DNA of 64,000 nucleotides. Source: Agaribacterium sp. ZY112 (lineage in GTDB: Bacteria; Pseudomonadota; Gammaproteobacteria; Pseudomonadales; Cellvibrionaceae). The notes beneath the pieces were generated by a model that saw only the letters and a list, made by a program, of their open reading frames with translations, ran no database searches and was not told the DNA's origin. Of the stretch, positions 8,330 through 15,554 are shown one piece after another. Where the stretch lies: the NCBI RefSeq assembly GCF_041346925.1, contig NZ_CP166840.1, positions 1,178,001 through 1,242,000 on the forward strand. Reading direction: 5' to 3'. Each line of letters starts with the position of its first letter. Position 1 is the first letter of the stretch. The position numbers and the translations under genes were made by a program.

Positions 8330-9307
8330 ATGTTTTTTTCTAGAAAGAACCTTAAGAATGCTGTGTTATTAGCACCAGCGCTCATTGTATTGCAGGCATG
8401 TACAGTTACGGTTCCCCTTGATTCGCCAACCCCCTCTGATGAAGCATATATCTCGGTCGATACAGATCAAACAATTACTCTACAGTTTAAAGATTCCCAG
8501 CCTCAGGATTTAGAAAACCTTGTTGGTAAGCCAGTACCCATCGTAGTAGAGTCGAATGGAGCTCCTTTAGAAGAGCATGCTTATTTGTTGGAAGCTTTAC
8601 AGAAAGAGGCCAAGGCTCGTAATTTACCTCTGAATTTTGAATCTAGCTCAGAAAATAAGCTGGAGCTAGATGCTTATCAAGTCTTTCACCATAGAGTAAG
8701 CGGTTTTTCTCCATTGGTTACTGTAACAACTGCCAGATTGGATTTGGTGTTGCCAGATAGAACTAGCCGTATTGCCGTAGCGGTTAAACGCGGAAAAGTA
8801 CCTGTTATGTCTATGGGGGAGATCAATGAGCCTACCTTTAATGAACCTCATGAAATCCTGGTAAAGGAAATTGTGGCTAAAATTAATATGGTGACTTTTA
8901 ATAACAAAACTTCTGATCAGTATGTGGCTGAATTGGTCGGTAAAATCAAGGCGAATATTGATGATCGCGAAACATACCTAGATGTTTATGAGCTAGGTTT
9001 TAGTAATAACAGTAAGGCCCTTGATGCTCTTATGGAGTTTAGTAAGGCAGATCAAGAATATATTCGTTTGTCTGCAATTTCTGGTTTGGGGATGATTGGT
9101 GGTGAACGCTCTTTTGAATACCTTAAAAGTATTCATGCGTCAGATGGTCTTTGGCAAGATCGAGTTGTAGCACTTAAAGCTATTGGAGATATAGGCACAG
9201 AAGCCGCTATTAATTATTTAAAAACTGAGAGGCCTAAATGGAAAGCTGAAGATAATAAAGAATCGAAGTGGACTGTTGTAGTACTTGGTTTGTTTTTAGA
9301 TGATTAG
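8330..9307 (+). CDS. Lipoprotein with C-terminal HEAT-like repeats
   Basis: 325 residues from ATG 8330. This start gives a normal lipoprotein signal MFFSRKNLKNAVLLAPALIV with lipobox LQAC (Cys24); the longer ORF starting at 8249 would bury it. The middle (about residues 60-200) is an alpha/beta region without recognised motifs. The last 100 residues contain two HEAT-like helical repeats (ALDALMEF...IRLSAISGLGMIGG and DRVVALKAIGDIGTEAAINYL), usually protein-binding scaffolds. Ser/Asp/Glu after the cysteine is uninformative for sorting. It converges on the amidase-like operon and shares its terminator. Confidence 0.75.
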   Translation: MFFSRKNLKNAVLLAPALIVLQACTVTVPLDSPTPSDEAYISVDTDQTITLQFKDSQPQDLENLVGKPVPIVVESNGAPLEEHAYLLEALQKEAKARNLPLNFESSSENKLELDAYQVFHHRVSGFSPLVTVTTARLDLVLPDRTSRIAVAVKRGKVPVMSMGEINEPTFNEPHEILVKEIVAKINMVTFNNKTSDQYVAELVGKIKANIDDRETYLDVYELGFSNNSKALDALMEFSKADQEYIRLSAISGLGMIGGERSFEYLKSIHASDGLWQDRVVALKAIGDIGTEAAINYLKTERPKWKAEDNKESKWTVVVLGLFLDD

Positions 9308-9380
9308 TCTGATTTAGTATGGTCTACTTATTCAGTGTTGAGCTAAATAAACAATAAAAGCTAAATTAAGAGGGATAAAT

Positions 9381-9410
9381 AGATGAGTGCCAAATTGAGG
9401 GCACTCATCT
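9381..9410. terminator. Bidirectional intrinsic terminator
   Basis: An 11-bp perfect stem (AGATGAGTGCC at 9381-9391, complement at 9400-9410) with an eight-base loop, T-rich after the right arm and A-rich before the left arm. It lies between the convergent HEAT lipoprotein gene and the four-gene operon that ends at 9419, so it can serve both. Confidence 0.8.
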
Positions 9411-9418
9411 TTAGTTTG

Positions 9419-10225
9419 TTAAATAATGTTGACGTTAGACTCAGGCACAAACATAAAACAATAGAAATCGTATTCTACAAGCATCTCTCGCTTGTCTGTG
9501 TTGGAAACAGGGCCTTGGTTGACACTCCAGTTAGCCGTTGCTGGGTTAGAGATGGCGTTTCCAGCAAAGTCAAAATTAGTAACTTGATCAGAGCCATCTT
9601 TTTGTGACCAAGAGTCGCAGCCCCCCGCTGAATTGTCGCAGCGAGCCCAATGATAATCTCCAGGCCAATTGGCATCACCCGCAGTAGAAATCATCAGTGC
9701 AACAAAGTGACCTGCTAGATAACCTGCAGCCACACCAGAAGGGTTTGTACCTTGCTTAGATGATTTAAAAGCAAGTAGTTCCTCCATGGATTGGCCTACA
9801 TACTCCAAGCCATCGTGAACAGCGTAGCTGCTAACAAGCTTGCCAAGTTCATCAAAGCTTTTTTTGAAATTATCTGCAGTTAGTAAATAGCCACTCTGCC
9901 TGCCGGGTTGAGGAAATGTGTTAGGTGTAATATTACAGCCGTAAGCATAACAATTATTGTTAGGCTGAAATTTACTGGACATGAAATTGCCTTTGCAATC
10001 GCCCGCAGGATCATAATTTCCTGCAGCTTCACCAAAAACAGTGTCAGCGTATTTAGGTACGCCGATCGTTTTTGCTTCGGGTACGGTAATATTGACACTT
10101 ACTATTTGAGGTGCGATGTAATGTTCATCAGGTGTAATTCCTGATGTTATCTGTGTCGTTTGGTGAAATTGATCTTGCTCGTTAATCATGCCGCTGAGTT
10201 TGAATTGTTTCTTTTGTTCTGACAT
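9419..10225 (-). CDS. Putative Cys/His hydrolase-like protein, last gene of amidase-like operon
   Basis: 268 residues, no signal peptide or membrane segment although the composition (Asn, Ser, Gly, several Cys) is that of an exported protein. The first 60 residues look disordered. Then comes NNNCYAYGCNI (Cys92) and later AGHFVALMIS (His173) and PGDYHWARCDNSAGGCDSW (His192). A Cys in N-C-Y-x-Y followed by conserved-looking His and D-Y-H-W is the arrangement of a cysteine peptidase or amidase; I believe it matches a widespread uncharacterised family with D-Y-H-W/F-x-R ... W-S-x-K-x-G but cannot name it. The catalytic role is inference. It lies 56 bases after the asparaginase-lectin gene and ends at the shared terminator. 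Confidence 0.6.
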   Translation of the reverse strand: MSEQKKQFKLSGMINEQDQFHQTTQITSGITPDEHYIAPQIVSVNITVPEAKTIGVPKYADTVFGEAAGNYDPAGDCKGNFMSSKFQPNNNCYAYGCNITPNTFPQPGRQSGYLLTADNFKKSFDELGKLVSSYAVHDGLEYVGQSMEELLAFKSSKQGTNPSGVAAGYLAGHFVALMISTAGDANWPGDYHWARCDNSAGGCDSWSQKDGSDQVTNFDFAGNAISNPATANWSVNQGPVSNTDKREMLVEYDFYCFMFVPESNVNII

Positions 10226-10281
10226 ATCCTTTGCTCTCTTTGGTTGGTTTCAATTATTAACGTTATTTGAAATTAGAAGAT

Positions 10282-11874
10282 CTAAGACTGATAAATAATA
10301 GACGTTACCGTGTTGGACGAATAATCAAAGACCTGTAGCAGTACATCGCTATCGCTTGGCGTGTCGTTATTATAGTGCCCGCTAAGTATGAGTTTCGATG
10401 AGGCTCCACTAGGGTTTCCAGTATTACTTGCCCAAAGTGCTTTATTGAATCGGTTGTAAAAAACTAAATTACCATCGTCTTGCATAACTAATCGGCCGGG
10501 TAAATCTTCTTCGTTTAGCTGTACTGGCAGTTTCCAAAGTACGTTTTGGTCACTGCTGCTAACAAGTATTGGGCCTTGTTTTTGGTCATTAATAAACTGT
10601 GCGCTGCCATCTAAAGTACTAATTATCTGGCCTGCCATTAATACTGAGTTACTTCGGCTATCGATGTTGTTAATACTACTCATCTCACCCGTTAAGTTAC
10701 TCTGAAATAGGATTTGTAGTTGTTCACGAGTCCAAGCCTTTATGCCTGCTATTGTTGATAAAATTGTCAGCTTACCAAGTGCGCACATAGGAGACATGTC
10801 CGCAGGTGTCAATGCGCCAACGTGAGGCAACCATGCGCCAGATGCATAAGCGGTATTATTAACCGTACCACTAATTACTTGGGTGCAATCGACAATATTA
10901 ACACCGTTATTGTTAGCTTCTTTTAGTGCAGTATAAATCGCGCCATCAGAAGGTGTGTCTGGATTTCCTGATGGGAAGTTACCTTCCCCATACGACTCGA
11001 GGATTAAGCCTTTAATCCCGGTGTTACAAATGGCAGAAACCATATCCGCCATAAAAGCACTGGCAGAACTTTGATTGTACTGAGCGGGGAAGGCATTAAG
11101 CTGAGCAATAGGGTAGTTGTTTATTAAGTTTTGGATTTCATTTAACAAAGAGGTTTGATTTTTTAAAATATCGGCATTATCTAGGCTGACATCATCGTCT
11201 ACAGGGCCGGGAAGCCAGCGTTTATTAAAGAGACTTAATTCAACGCCACATTCAGCAAGAGCGGGGTAGTTAGGAGAGGAAAACGCATTAAATTCACTAG
11301 CGTTCGTTTTTAATACTCTATTTCCTCGGTAGAGTTGGTTTTGAAAATAAACGCAAACTTCTGGTATACCCGTGCGTGCGCAAGCAATTGCACCACACAT
11401 ATTCTGGTATGCATCAGTGTTAAAGTTTAGGCTTAGGTCCGGACTGCCATTTTCTTGATAGTATAGGGGAACTTGTGAACCGGTAATAATGACAGGTTTA
11501 CTTAGTACCGCCGTACCATTCCCATTTGTATCAAATGTATTCAGTAAGAAAGGTAAGGCACCGCCGGTAAAGTCCATGCTGTCGGTGCCATGAAGTATCA
11601 GGAATGCATCATAATTGGCGTAGTTATTTAAAACGCCATTGGCCATGATGCACCAGTCTGCAGGTTGTAAGTTTGTACTGTCTAGTGTTTTGCTATTTGA
11701 TTCAGGGAATTCAATATCACAAAGGTAGTCGATATCTATATCCGGGAATTGCTGTTGAAGTATCGGATTTAAAATCTTTTCGCTAGCATTAGCAAAATCT
11801 TGTGAGGACATTGGGGCTAGAGGGGATCCAATGCAACTAATAGTGCCGCCGCTGTTTATTACTGCTACTTTCAT
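10282..11874 (-). CDS. Asparaginase-family enzyme fused to a B-type (bulb) lectin domain
   Basis: 530 residues from ATG 11874 (MKVAVINSGGTIS), chosen because GGAA lies about ten bases upstream and it gives the family start; an ATG at 11889 adds five residues. Residues 1 to about 385 are an asparaginase/glutaminase domain: SGGTIS with Thr11, LHGTDSMDFTGG with Thr97-Asp98, PVIITGSQVPL, and LYRGNRVLKTNASEFNAF with the catalytic-type lysine. It resembles cytoplasmic type I enzymes. The last 120 residues contain LVMQDDGNLVFYNRFNKALW, the Q-x-D-x-N-x-V-x-Y mannose-binding signature of B-lectins. There is no signal peptide. The fusion is unusual and suggests an enzyme aimed at a glycosylated or sugar-coated target. 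It sits in a four-gene amide-hydrolase operon. Confidence 0.82.
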   Translation of the reverse strand: MKVAVINSGGTISCIGSPLAPMSSQDFANASEKILNPILQQQFPDIDIDYLCDIEFPESNSKTLDSTNLQPADWCIMANGVLNNYANYDAFLILHGTDSMDFTGGALPFLLNTFDTNGNGTAVLSKPVIITGSQVPLYYQENGSPDLSLNFNTDAYQNMCGAIACARTGIPEVCVYFQNQLYRGNRVLKTNASEFNAFSSPNYPALAECGVELSLFNKRWLPGPVDDDVSLDNADILKNQTSLLNEIQNLINNYPIAQLNAFPAQYNQSSASAFMADMVSAICNTGIKGLILESYGEGNFPSGNPDTPSDGAIYTALKEANNNGVNIVDCTQVISGTVNNTAYASGAWLPHVGALTPADMSPMCALGKLTILSTIAGIKAWTREQLQILFQSNLTGEMSSINNIDSRSNSVLMAGQIISTLDGSAQFINDQKQGPILVSSSDQNVLWKLPVQLNEEDLPGRLVMQDDGNLVFYNRFNKALWASNTGNPSGASSKLILSGHYNNDTPSDSDVLLQVFDYSSNTVTSIIYQS

Positions 11875-11958
11875 AAAATTCGGTTCCATTGAATTTAAGA
11901 TTGTTGCTCATTGCAACGACAAAGTACTTTCATCTCATATCTGAGGACGCTATTAAAT

Positions 11959-12843
11959 CTACTTAGGATTAATAGCGTTTCGCAAGCGAGTAAAACTTGG
12001 CGTATTAGATTTAATCAGGTGTTGTTCGCTCAAGCTAACAACAGGCGCCATGGCTATAGCAAATGCAGCGCCTAGCTTTAGTTGGTCGGAGAACCAAGGG
12101 GCTTCATATGCGGGAGTAGTTGACCAGTTTTGTCGTATTTCATCGCTTTGTAGATTAACAATGTTAGTAAAAGCCGTAGATGGGTCATTTGCGGTCTTTC
12201 TAAAATTAATAGCGATAGAGGATAGTTCGACTAACTCAGCATGTGTGAAAGGTTTACCTGCATCTCTAATTTGAACAGGGGGTGTCTCTTGTCTTCGCAT
12301 AATGCAATATACAGTTTGACCACCACAGCTTGGGTCACGTTGAAATAGTTCTAAGGTGTAAGGCTGGTTACTGGCTACAGCGTTACCATTGCCATCAAAG
12401 CTAAAGCCAAAATCGCCGCGATTTTGTTCTTGAGGGTTGCCCTTTAACAAAGAGAGTTCACAAGCGGTAACTTTGGAGCCTAAGGCATCAACACAAGCTT
12501 GTAGTTGAGCTGCATTTTCTTTTGATGTGGCATTGTCAGCAGGGTTTGCACCTTGTGCAAATATCTGCAGGCTATCCGCAGCGCGCTCTTCAATGATTTC
12601 AAAAAAAGCACTAATGCAAGCAGGGCTGTCTAAGTGAGCGAGTGTGACACTAGTGCCCGAAGCAGTATTAATTACCACAATGGTAATGATGCAAGAGGTA
12701 GCACTGTCGGAATAAATAGTAAGTGGCTTGCCTGAATCTAGATCTAAAGTTTGGTAATTTCCCTGATCCACATAATAGAAGTTATCAGGTGGCAGTATTA
12801 GATTATTGTCATTGAGGTCGACAGTAATATTTATTGAACTCAT
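11959..12843 (-). CDS. NTAN1-like protein N-terminal asparagine amidohydrolase homologue
   Basis: 294 residues, no signal peptide. The region from Ser45 to about residue 130 reads SATSCIITIVVINTASGTSVTLAHLDSP and continues into ACISAFFEIIEE. Cys51 is followed 19 residues later by His70, with a hydroxyl residue six positions before the Cys. This matches the C-x-I-V-V ... L-x-H-x-D core of eukaryotic NTAN1, which deamidates N-terminal Asn in an N-degron pathway, and more distantly CheD (family knowledge). Orthology is inferred from the motif and from the downstream layout (a short FGFSFDGNGNAV segment like the domain end in NTAN1). Substrate unknown. It starts two bases after the Ntn-hydrolase gene, with GGAAG as ribosome site. 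Confidence 0.65.
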   Translation of the reverse strand: MSSINITVDLNDNNLILPPDNFYYVDQGNYQTLDLDSGKPLTIYSDSATSCIITIVVINTASGTSVTLAHLDSPACISAFFEIIEERAADSLQIFAQGANPADNATSKENAAQLQACVDALGSKVTACELSLLKGNPQEQNRGDFGFSFDGNGNAVASNQPYTLELFQRDPSCGGQTVYCIMRRQETPPVQIRDAGKPFTHAELVELSSIAINFRKTANDPSTAFTNIVNLQSDEIRQNWSTTPAYEAPWFSDQLKLGAAFAIAMAPVVSLSEQHLIKSNTPSFTRLRNAINPK

Positions 12844-12845
12844 GA

Positions 12846-13664
12846 TTAGCTTCCATTAAAGGATGTAAGTGGGTTGGTTCGCGGGTTGCCATTGATTTGA
12901 TACTCACAAGTCGCAGATCCATCGGCACTAGCACTAAAAATAGATGTTGCTTGAGTATGAAATTCAGCACCTATGTAATCAGTCTCCCGGCAAATACTAA
13001 GTTCAGTCGGACCATAGTATTGATCACTTAATAGCGTTTTGATGCCGTTAATAGTGGGATTGCTTTCCAATATAGTTTCTGCGCGACGAAGGCGTAAGTA
13101 GGTGCTGTGGTTAGCGGGATAATTCACAGAGTCGGGTTGTAAACGGAAATTGTTAGTAGATGCAAAAAAACCATCAGTACGCTGAATAACTCTCACTGAC
13201 TCTTGGTTGTAAGGGTTGGGCATATACTCTATGAAGATAGAAATAGGTTGGGTTTTTTTTGCATCTTTCCAGCCGCTAATTAAAGAAATATCTGGTGCGG
13301 GGAATGGGGTGCCAGTGCCCATAGTTTTATAAAATTCAATTAAGCTAGCAGCAGCTTCTGTTGCCGAGCTATAGCTGCTAATACTTTTTTCATATGCTGC
13401 AAATAATGCCTCTACTTGAGCACTTGTTGTTGAATAATTAGCGGCTGTAGTTGTGTAAGAATCTGCCGCTACAAAAGCGACTCCAGAGCTATTAGAACCT
13501 GCCCAAATGCCGTCACTACCTTGCCGTGTCATAGCTATATAGCTGGTGACACCATTGTAGCCACTGCGAACCTCTGGTTCGTTAAATGTTGTTACTGGAA
13601 TGAGATCGCACTGTTTAAATGTGTTTATTTGGTTGCCATTGAATACAACGCCAATTGTGCACAT
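12846..13664 (-). CDS. Ntn hydrolase with N-terminal cysteine (choloylglycine/C45-like)
   Basis: 272 residues, first gene of the operon. The protein starts MCTIGVVF: removal of Met would expose Cys2 as the nucleophile, as in bile-salt hydrolases, penicillin V acylases and class II amidotransferases. The following F16-K17-Q18-C19-D20 occupies the place of the F-x-R-x-x-D element of that clan, with Lys in place of Arg. GIWAGSNSSGVAFVAADSY resembles the next conserved block. No signal peptide. The start is certain: a full AAGGAGG lies four bases upstream. The substrate is unknown; cleavage of a non-peptide or N-terminal amide is inferred. Confidence 0.65.
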   Translation of the reverse strand: MCTIGVVFNGNQINTFKQCDLIPVTTFNEPEVRSGYNGVTSYIAMTRQGSDGIWAGSNSSGVAFVAADSYTTTAANYSTTSAQVEALFAAYEKSISSYSSATEAAASLIEFYKTMGTGTPFPAPDISLISGWKDAKKTQPISIFIEYMPNPYNQESVRVIQRTDGFFASTNNFRLQPDSVNYPANHSTYLRLRRAETILESNPTINGIKTLLSDQYYGPTELSICRETDYIGAEFHTQATSIFSASADGSATCEYQINGNPRTNPLTSFNGS

Positions 13665-13668
13665 GGTT

Positions 13669-13675
13669 CCTCCTT
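13669..13675 (-). promoter_or_regulatory. Strong ribosome binding site of the four-gene amidase-like operon
   Basis: AAGGAGG on the minus strand, four bases before the ATG at 13664. It fixes the MC start, which matters because residue 2 is the proposed nucleophilic cysteine. Confidence 0.75.
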
Positions 13676-14121
13676 GTGGTTATGACCGTTTTAACCTAGC
13701 GGTAATCAACGGCAATGAAAAAATACTGTTATTAGGTAGCGATGCAGAGGTTTACCTGCATGAGCTAATGCCTAAAGCTTAATATTTCAATGCGGATTGA
13801 TGTGACAGTGATAGCATCCAGCTACCACTGCTATGGCGCGATTATTTGTTTTTATTCTAATCACGCCATGTGCCTTAGCTTATGTCCGCAAACGTCGTTT
13901 TATACTAGGCCGCTTATTCGCTTCGTACAACAAGCATTTTCATATTATTATTTTTTAACAATGTAGGTGGATTTTGACGACGTTATTAAAAAAATAAAGC
14001 CACATATTTAATATGGTTTAATGGGGGCGGGCAGTGTATGCATTGATTGTCTTCGGTTGAATATAGCTAATAAGAGGTGAGGAAGCGGGAGTTGTTAGTA
14101 GTGTCTGGCTATATACGGAAC
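13676..14121. other. Intergenic region upstream of the amidase-like operon
   Basis: The operon promoter must lie here, but I see no clear -35/-10 pair. A plus-strand mini-ORF at 13833-13958 encodes 41 residues starting MARLFVFILITPCALAYV followed by RKRR, reminiscent of a membrane or signal peptide, but it has no ribosome site and is only a possibility. Confidence 0.3.
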
Positions 14122-14874
14122 CTATTCAAAATAACGTGCTTTAACAAAGCTTTGCCAATCTGAAATTATTTCATTAAAAGGGCTGCTTGTAAGTTCGCTG
14201 AAATCACCGTGTGAATGTATCAGTACAATAAATGCTTCATTTCCCCATTTGTATTCAATATATTCGCCAATGGTGTAGCCCAACTCATAAATAGCGCCAC
14301 TTTGATTAAAGTCGGAGTTTAATTCATTACTCATCATCTCAAACCGATCTTCAATCTGTTCGGGCTTGTTGGCGTATTTCCATGAACGCTCACTTTTATA
14401 AATGGCTATAGCTTCCCATAGCCAGCGAGGGTTGTTACCAAACTTGGGATTTACTTCGAGTGTGAGTAAATGTACTAGCTCGTGTAGCGCGATATTTTTG
14501 GTATCACCATGCGTGTAGAGTAATCTAATCTCTTTGGGGTCACTAACAATATAGCCTCTTGACCCCGGGTATCTTATGCCGAATGCTTTTTCTTGCTCTG
14601 CTAAATATTCATCAACATTGCTCCATATTTTAATAGTTATGCGAGGCATGCTGTCTAAATGAAAATCGATAAGTAAGCGTTCTTGATTGGCTTCAAGTTT
14701 GGATTGAATGTCACTAAATAATGATTCTGGTAGCTTGTTGTAGGCGATGTAGTTGAAACTGCCAGTTTTTAATTGGCTGCAATTCTGGCAGCCATCTTTA
14801 GTGGTGTATAAAAATATAAAACTCGAAAGAGTGATAAAGAGAAACGTAATTAAGAAAAGCTTTATCTTATTCAT
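14122..14874 (-). CDS. Membrane-anchored gluzincin-type metallopeptidase-like protein
   Basis: 250 residues. An N-terminal hydrophobic segment (about residues 5-23) is a signal anchor, so the rest is periplasmic or outer-leaflet. The zinc motif H-E-x-x-H is at residues 131-135 (HELVHLLTLE), and the likely third ligand or gluzincin Glu is Glu154 in RWLWEAIAIY. This pattern fits the peptidase MA-like group, whose substrates are mostly unknown. Downstream helices are rich in Glu and aromatic residues. It ends near an upstream-facing gap, and the creA gene starts 14 bases before it on the same strand, so the two probably share a transcript. Confidence 0.7.
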   Translation of the reverse strand: MNKIKLFLITFLFITLSSFIFLYTTKDGCQNCSQLKTGSFNYIAYNKLPESLFSDIQSKLEANQERLLIDFHLDSMPRITIKIWSNVDEYLAEQEKAFGIRYPGSRGYIVSDPKEIRLLYTHGDTKNIALHELVHLLTLEVNPKFGNNPRWLWEAIAIYKSERSWKYANKPEQIEDRFEMMSNELNSDFNQSGAIYELGYTIGEYIEYKWGNEAFIVLIHSHGDFSELTSSPFNEIISDWQSFVKARYFE

Positions 14875-14888
14875 GCCTGTATTTGTGC

Positions 14889-15389
14889 TTAATCTTGGTT
14901 GGTGTTTTTATTCTGATAAGCAGCGCTTCCCCATAGGGGGACGGTGGACAAACTGTGTTTGAAACTGCCACTGGTTTCTTTTGTGCTGTATGAAAGGTAC
15001 ATGAGGGTTTGGTTTTTAGCGTCGTAAATACGTCGGATTTTTGCGTATTTCAAAAATATACTCTTAGACTTTTTAAACACGACCTCGCCATCTTTAGATA
15101 GGTCAATTTCTTCAAGCATCGCAGGGGTGATTTCTCCTGTTTGTCGACAGCTGATACTTGTATCCGAAGGGTCAGAGAAATCTAGGTTGGCTTCGATGGA
15201 TGCTAAGTGACAGGTGACGCCCGTAATTACAGGGTCTACCAACATATCAATTTTGATGTCTTTAGTGGTGAATATTCCTAGTGAGACATCGCCAACTTCA
15301 CTCTTGTCACATGCACTAAGACCGCCTAGTAAAATAGCTCCGGCGGCCAATCTTCTCATAAGTTTGGCGATAACTTGGTGTTCAATCAT
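14889..15389 (-). CDS. creA: CreA family protein, probable lipoprotein
   Basis: 166 residues. An N-terminal hydrophobic segment ends in the lipobox LSAC; a later ATG giving MRRLAAGAILLGGLSAC would be the more standard signal, so the true start may be 30 bases inside. The body contains the CreA signature: GIFTTKDIKIDMLVDPVITG, VTCHLASIEA and DTSISCRQTGEI, with two cysteines likely disulfide-bonded. CreA is an abundant periplasmic protein of unknown function (family knowledge). It precedes the metallopeptidase gene by 14 bases. Confidence 0.85.
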   Translation of the reverse strand: MIEHQVIAKLMRRLAAGAILLGGLSACDKSEVGDVSLGIFTTKDIKIDMLVDPVITGVTCHLASIEANLDFSDPSDTSISCRQTGEITPAMLEEIDLSKDGEVVFKKSKSIFLKYAKIRRIYDAKNQTLMYLSYSTKETSGSFKHSLSTVPLWGSAAYQNKNTNQD

Positions 15390-15554
15390 GATGGTTGATT
15401 AGCCTCTTAATGGTTGAGTTTCTAAAAACAGTCTAGGGCATTATTACTATTGTTTTGTAAAACCCAGTATAACTAAATTGTTTATGGCTGAGGTGGCAAC
15501 TTTAGGCTTGTTATGTCAAGTTTTTCTTGGCTAGATTGTTTTGTTAGGAATGCT

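Noticed and set aside
13833-13958. 41-codon ORF encoding a hydrophobic, basic-ended peptide upstream of the amidase-like operon
   Set aside because: No Shine-Dalgarno and opposite strand to the operon; could be chance.
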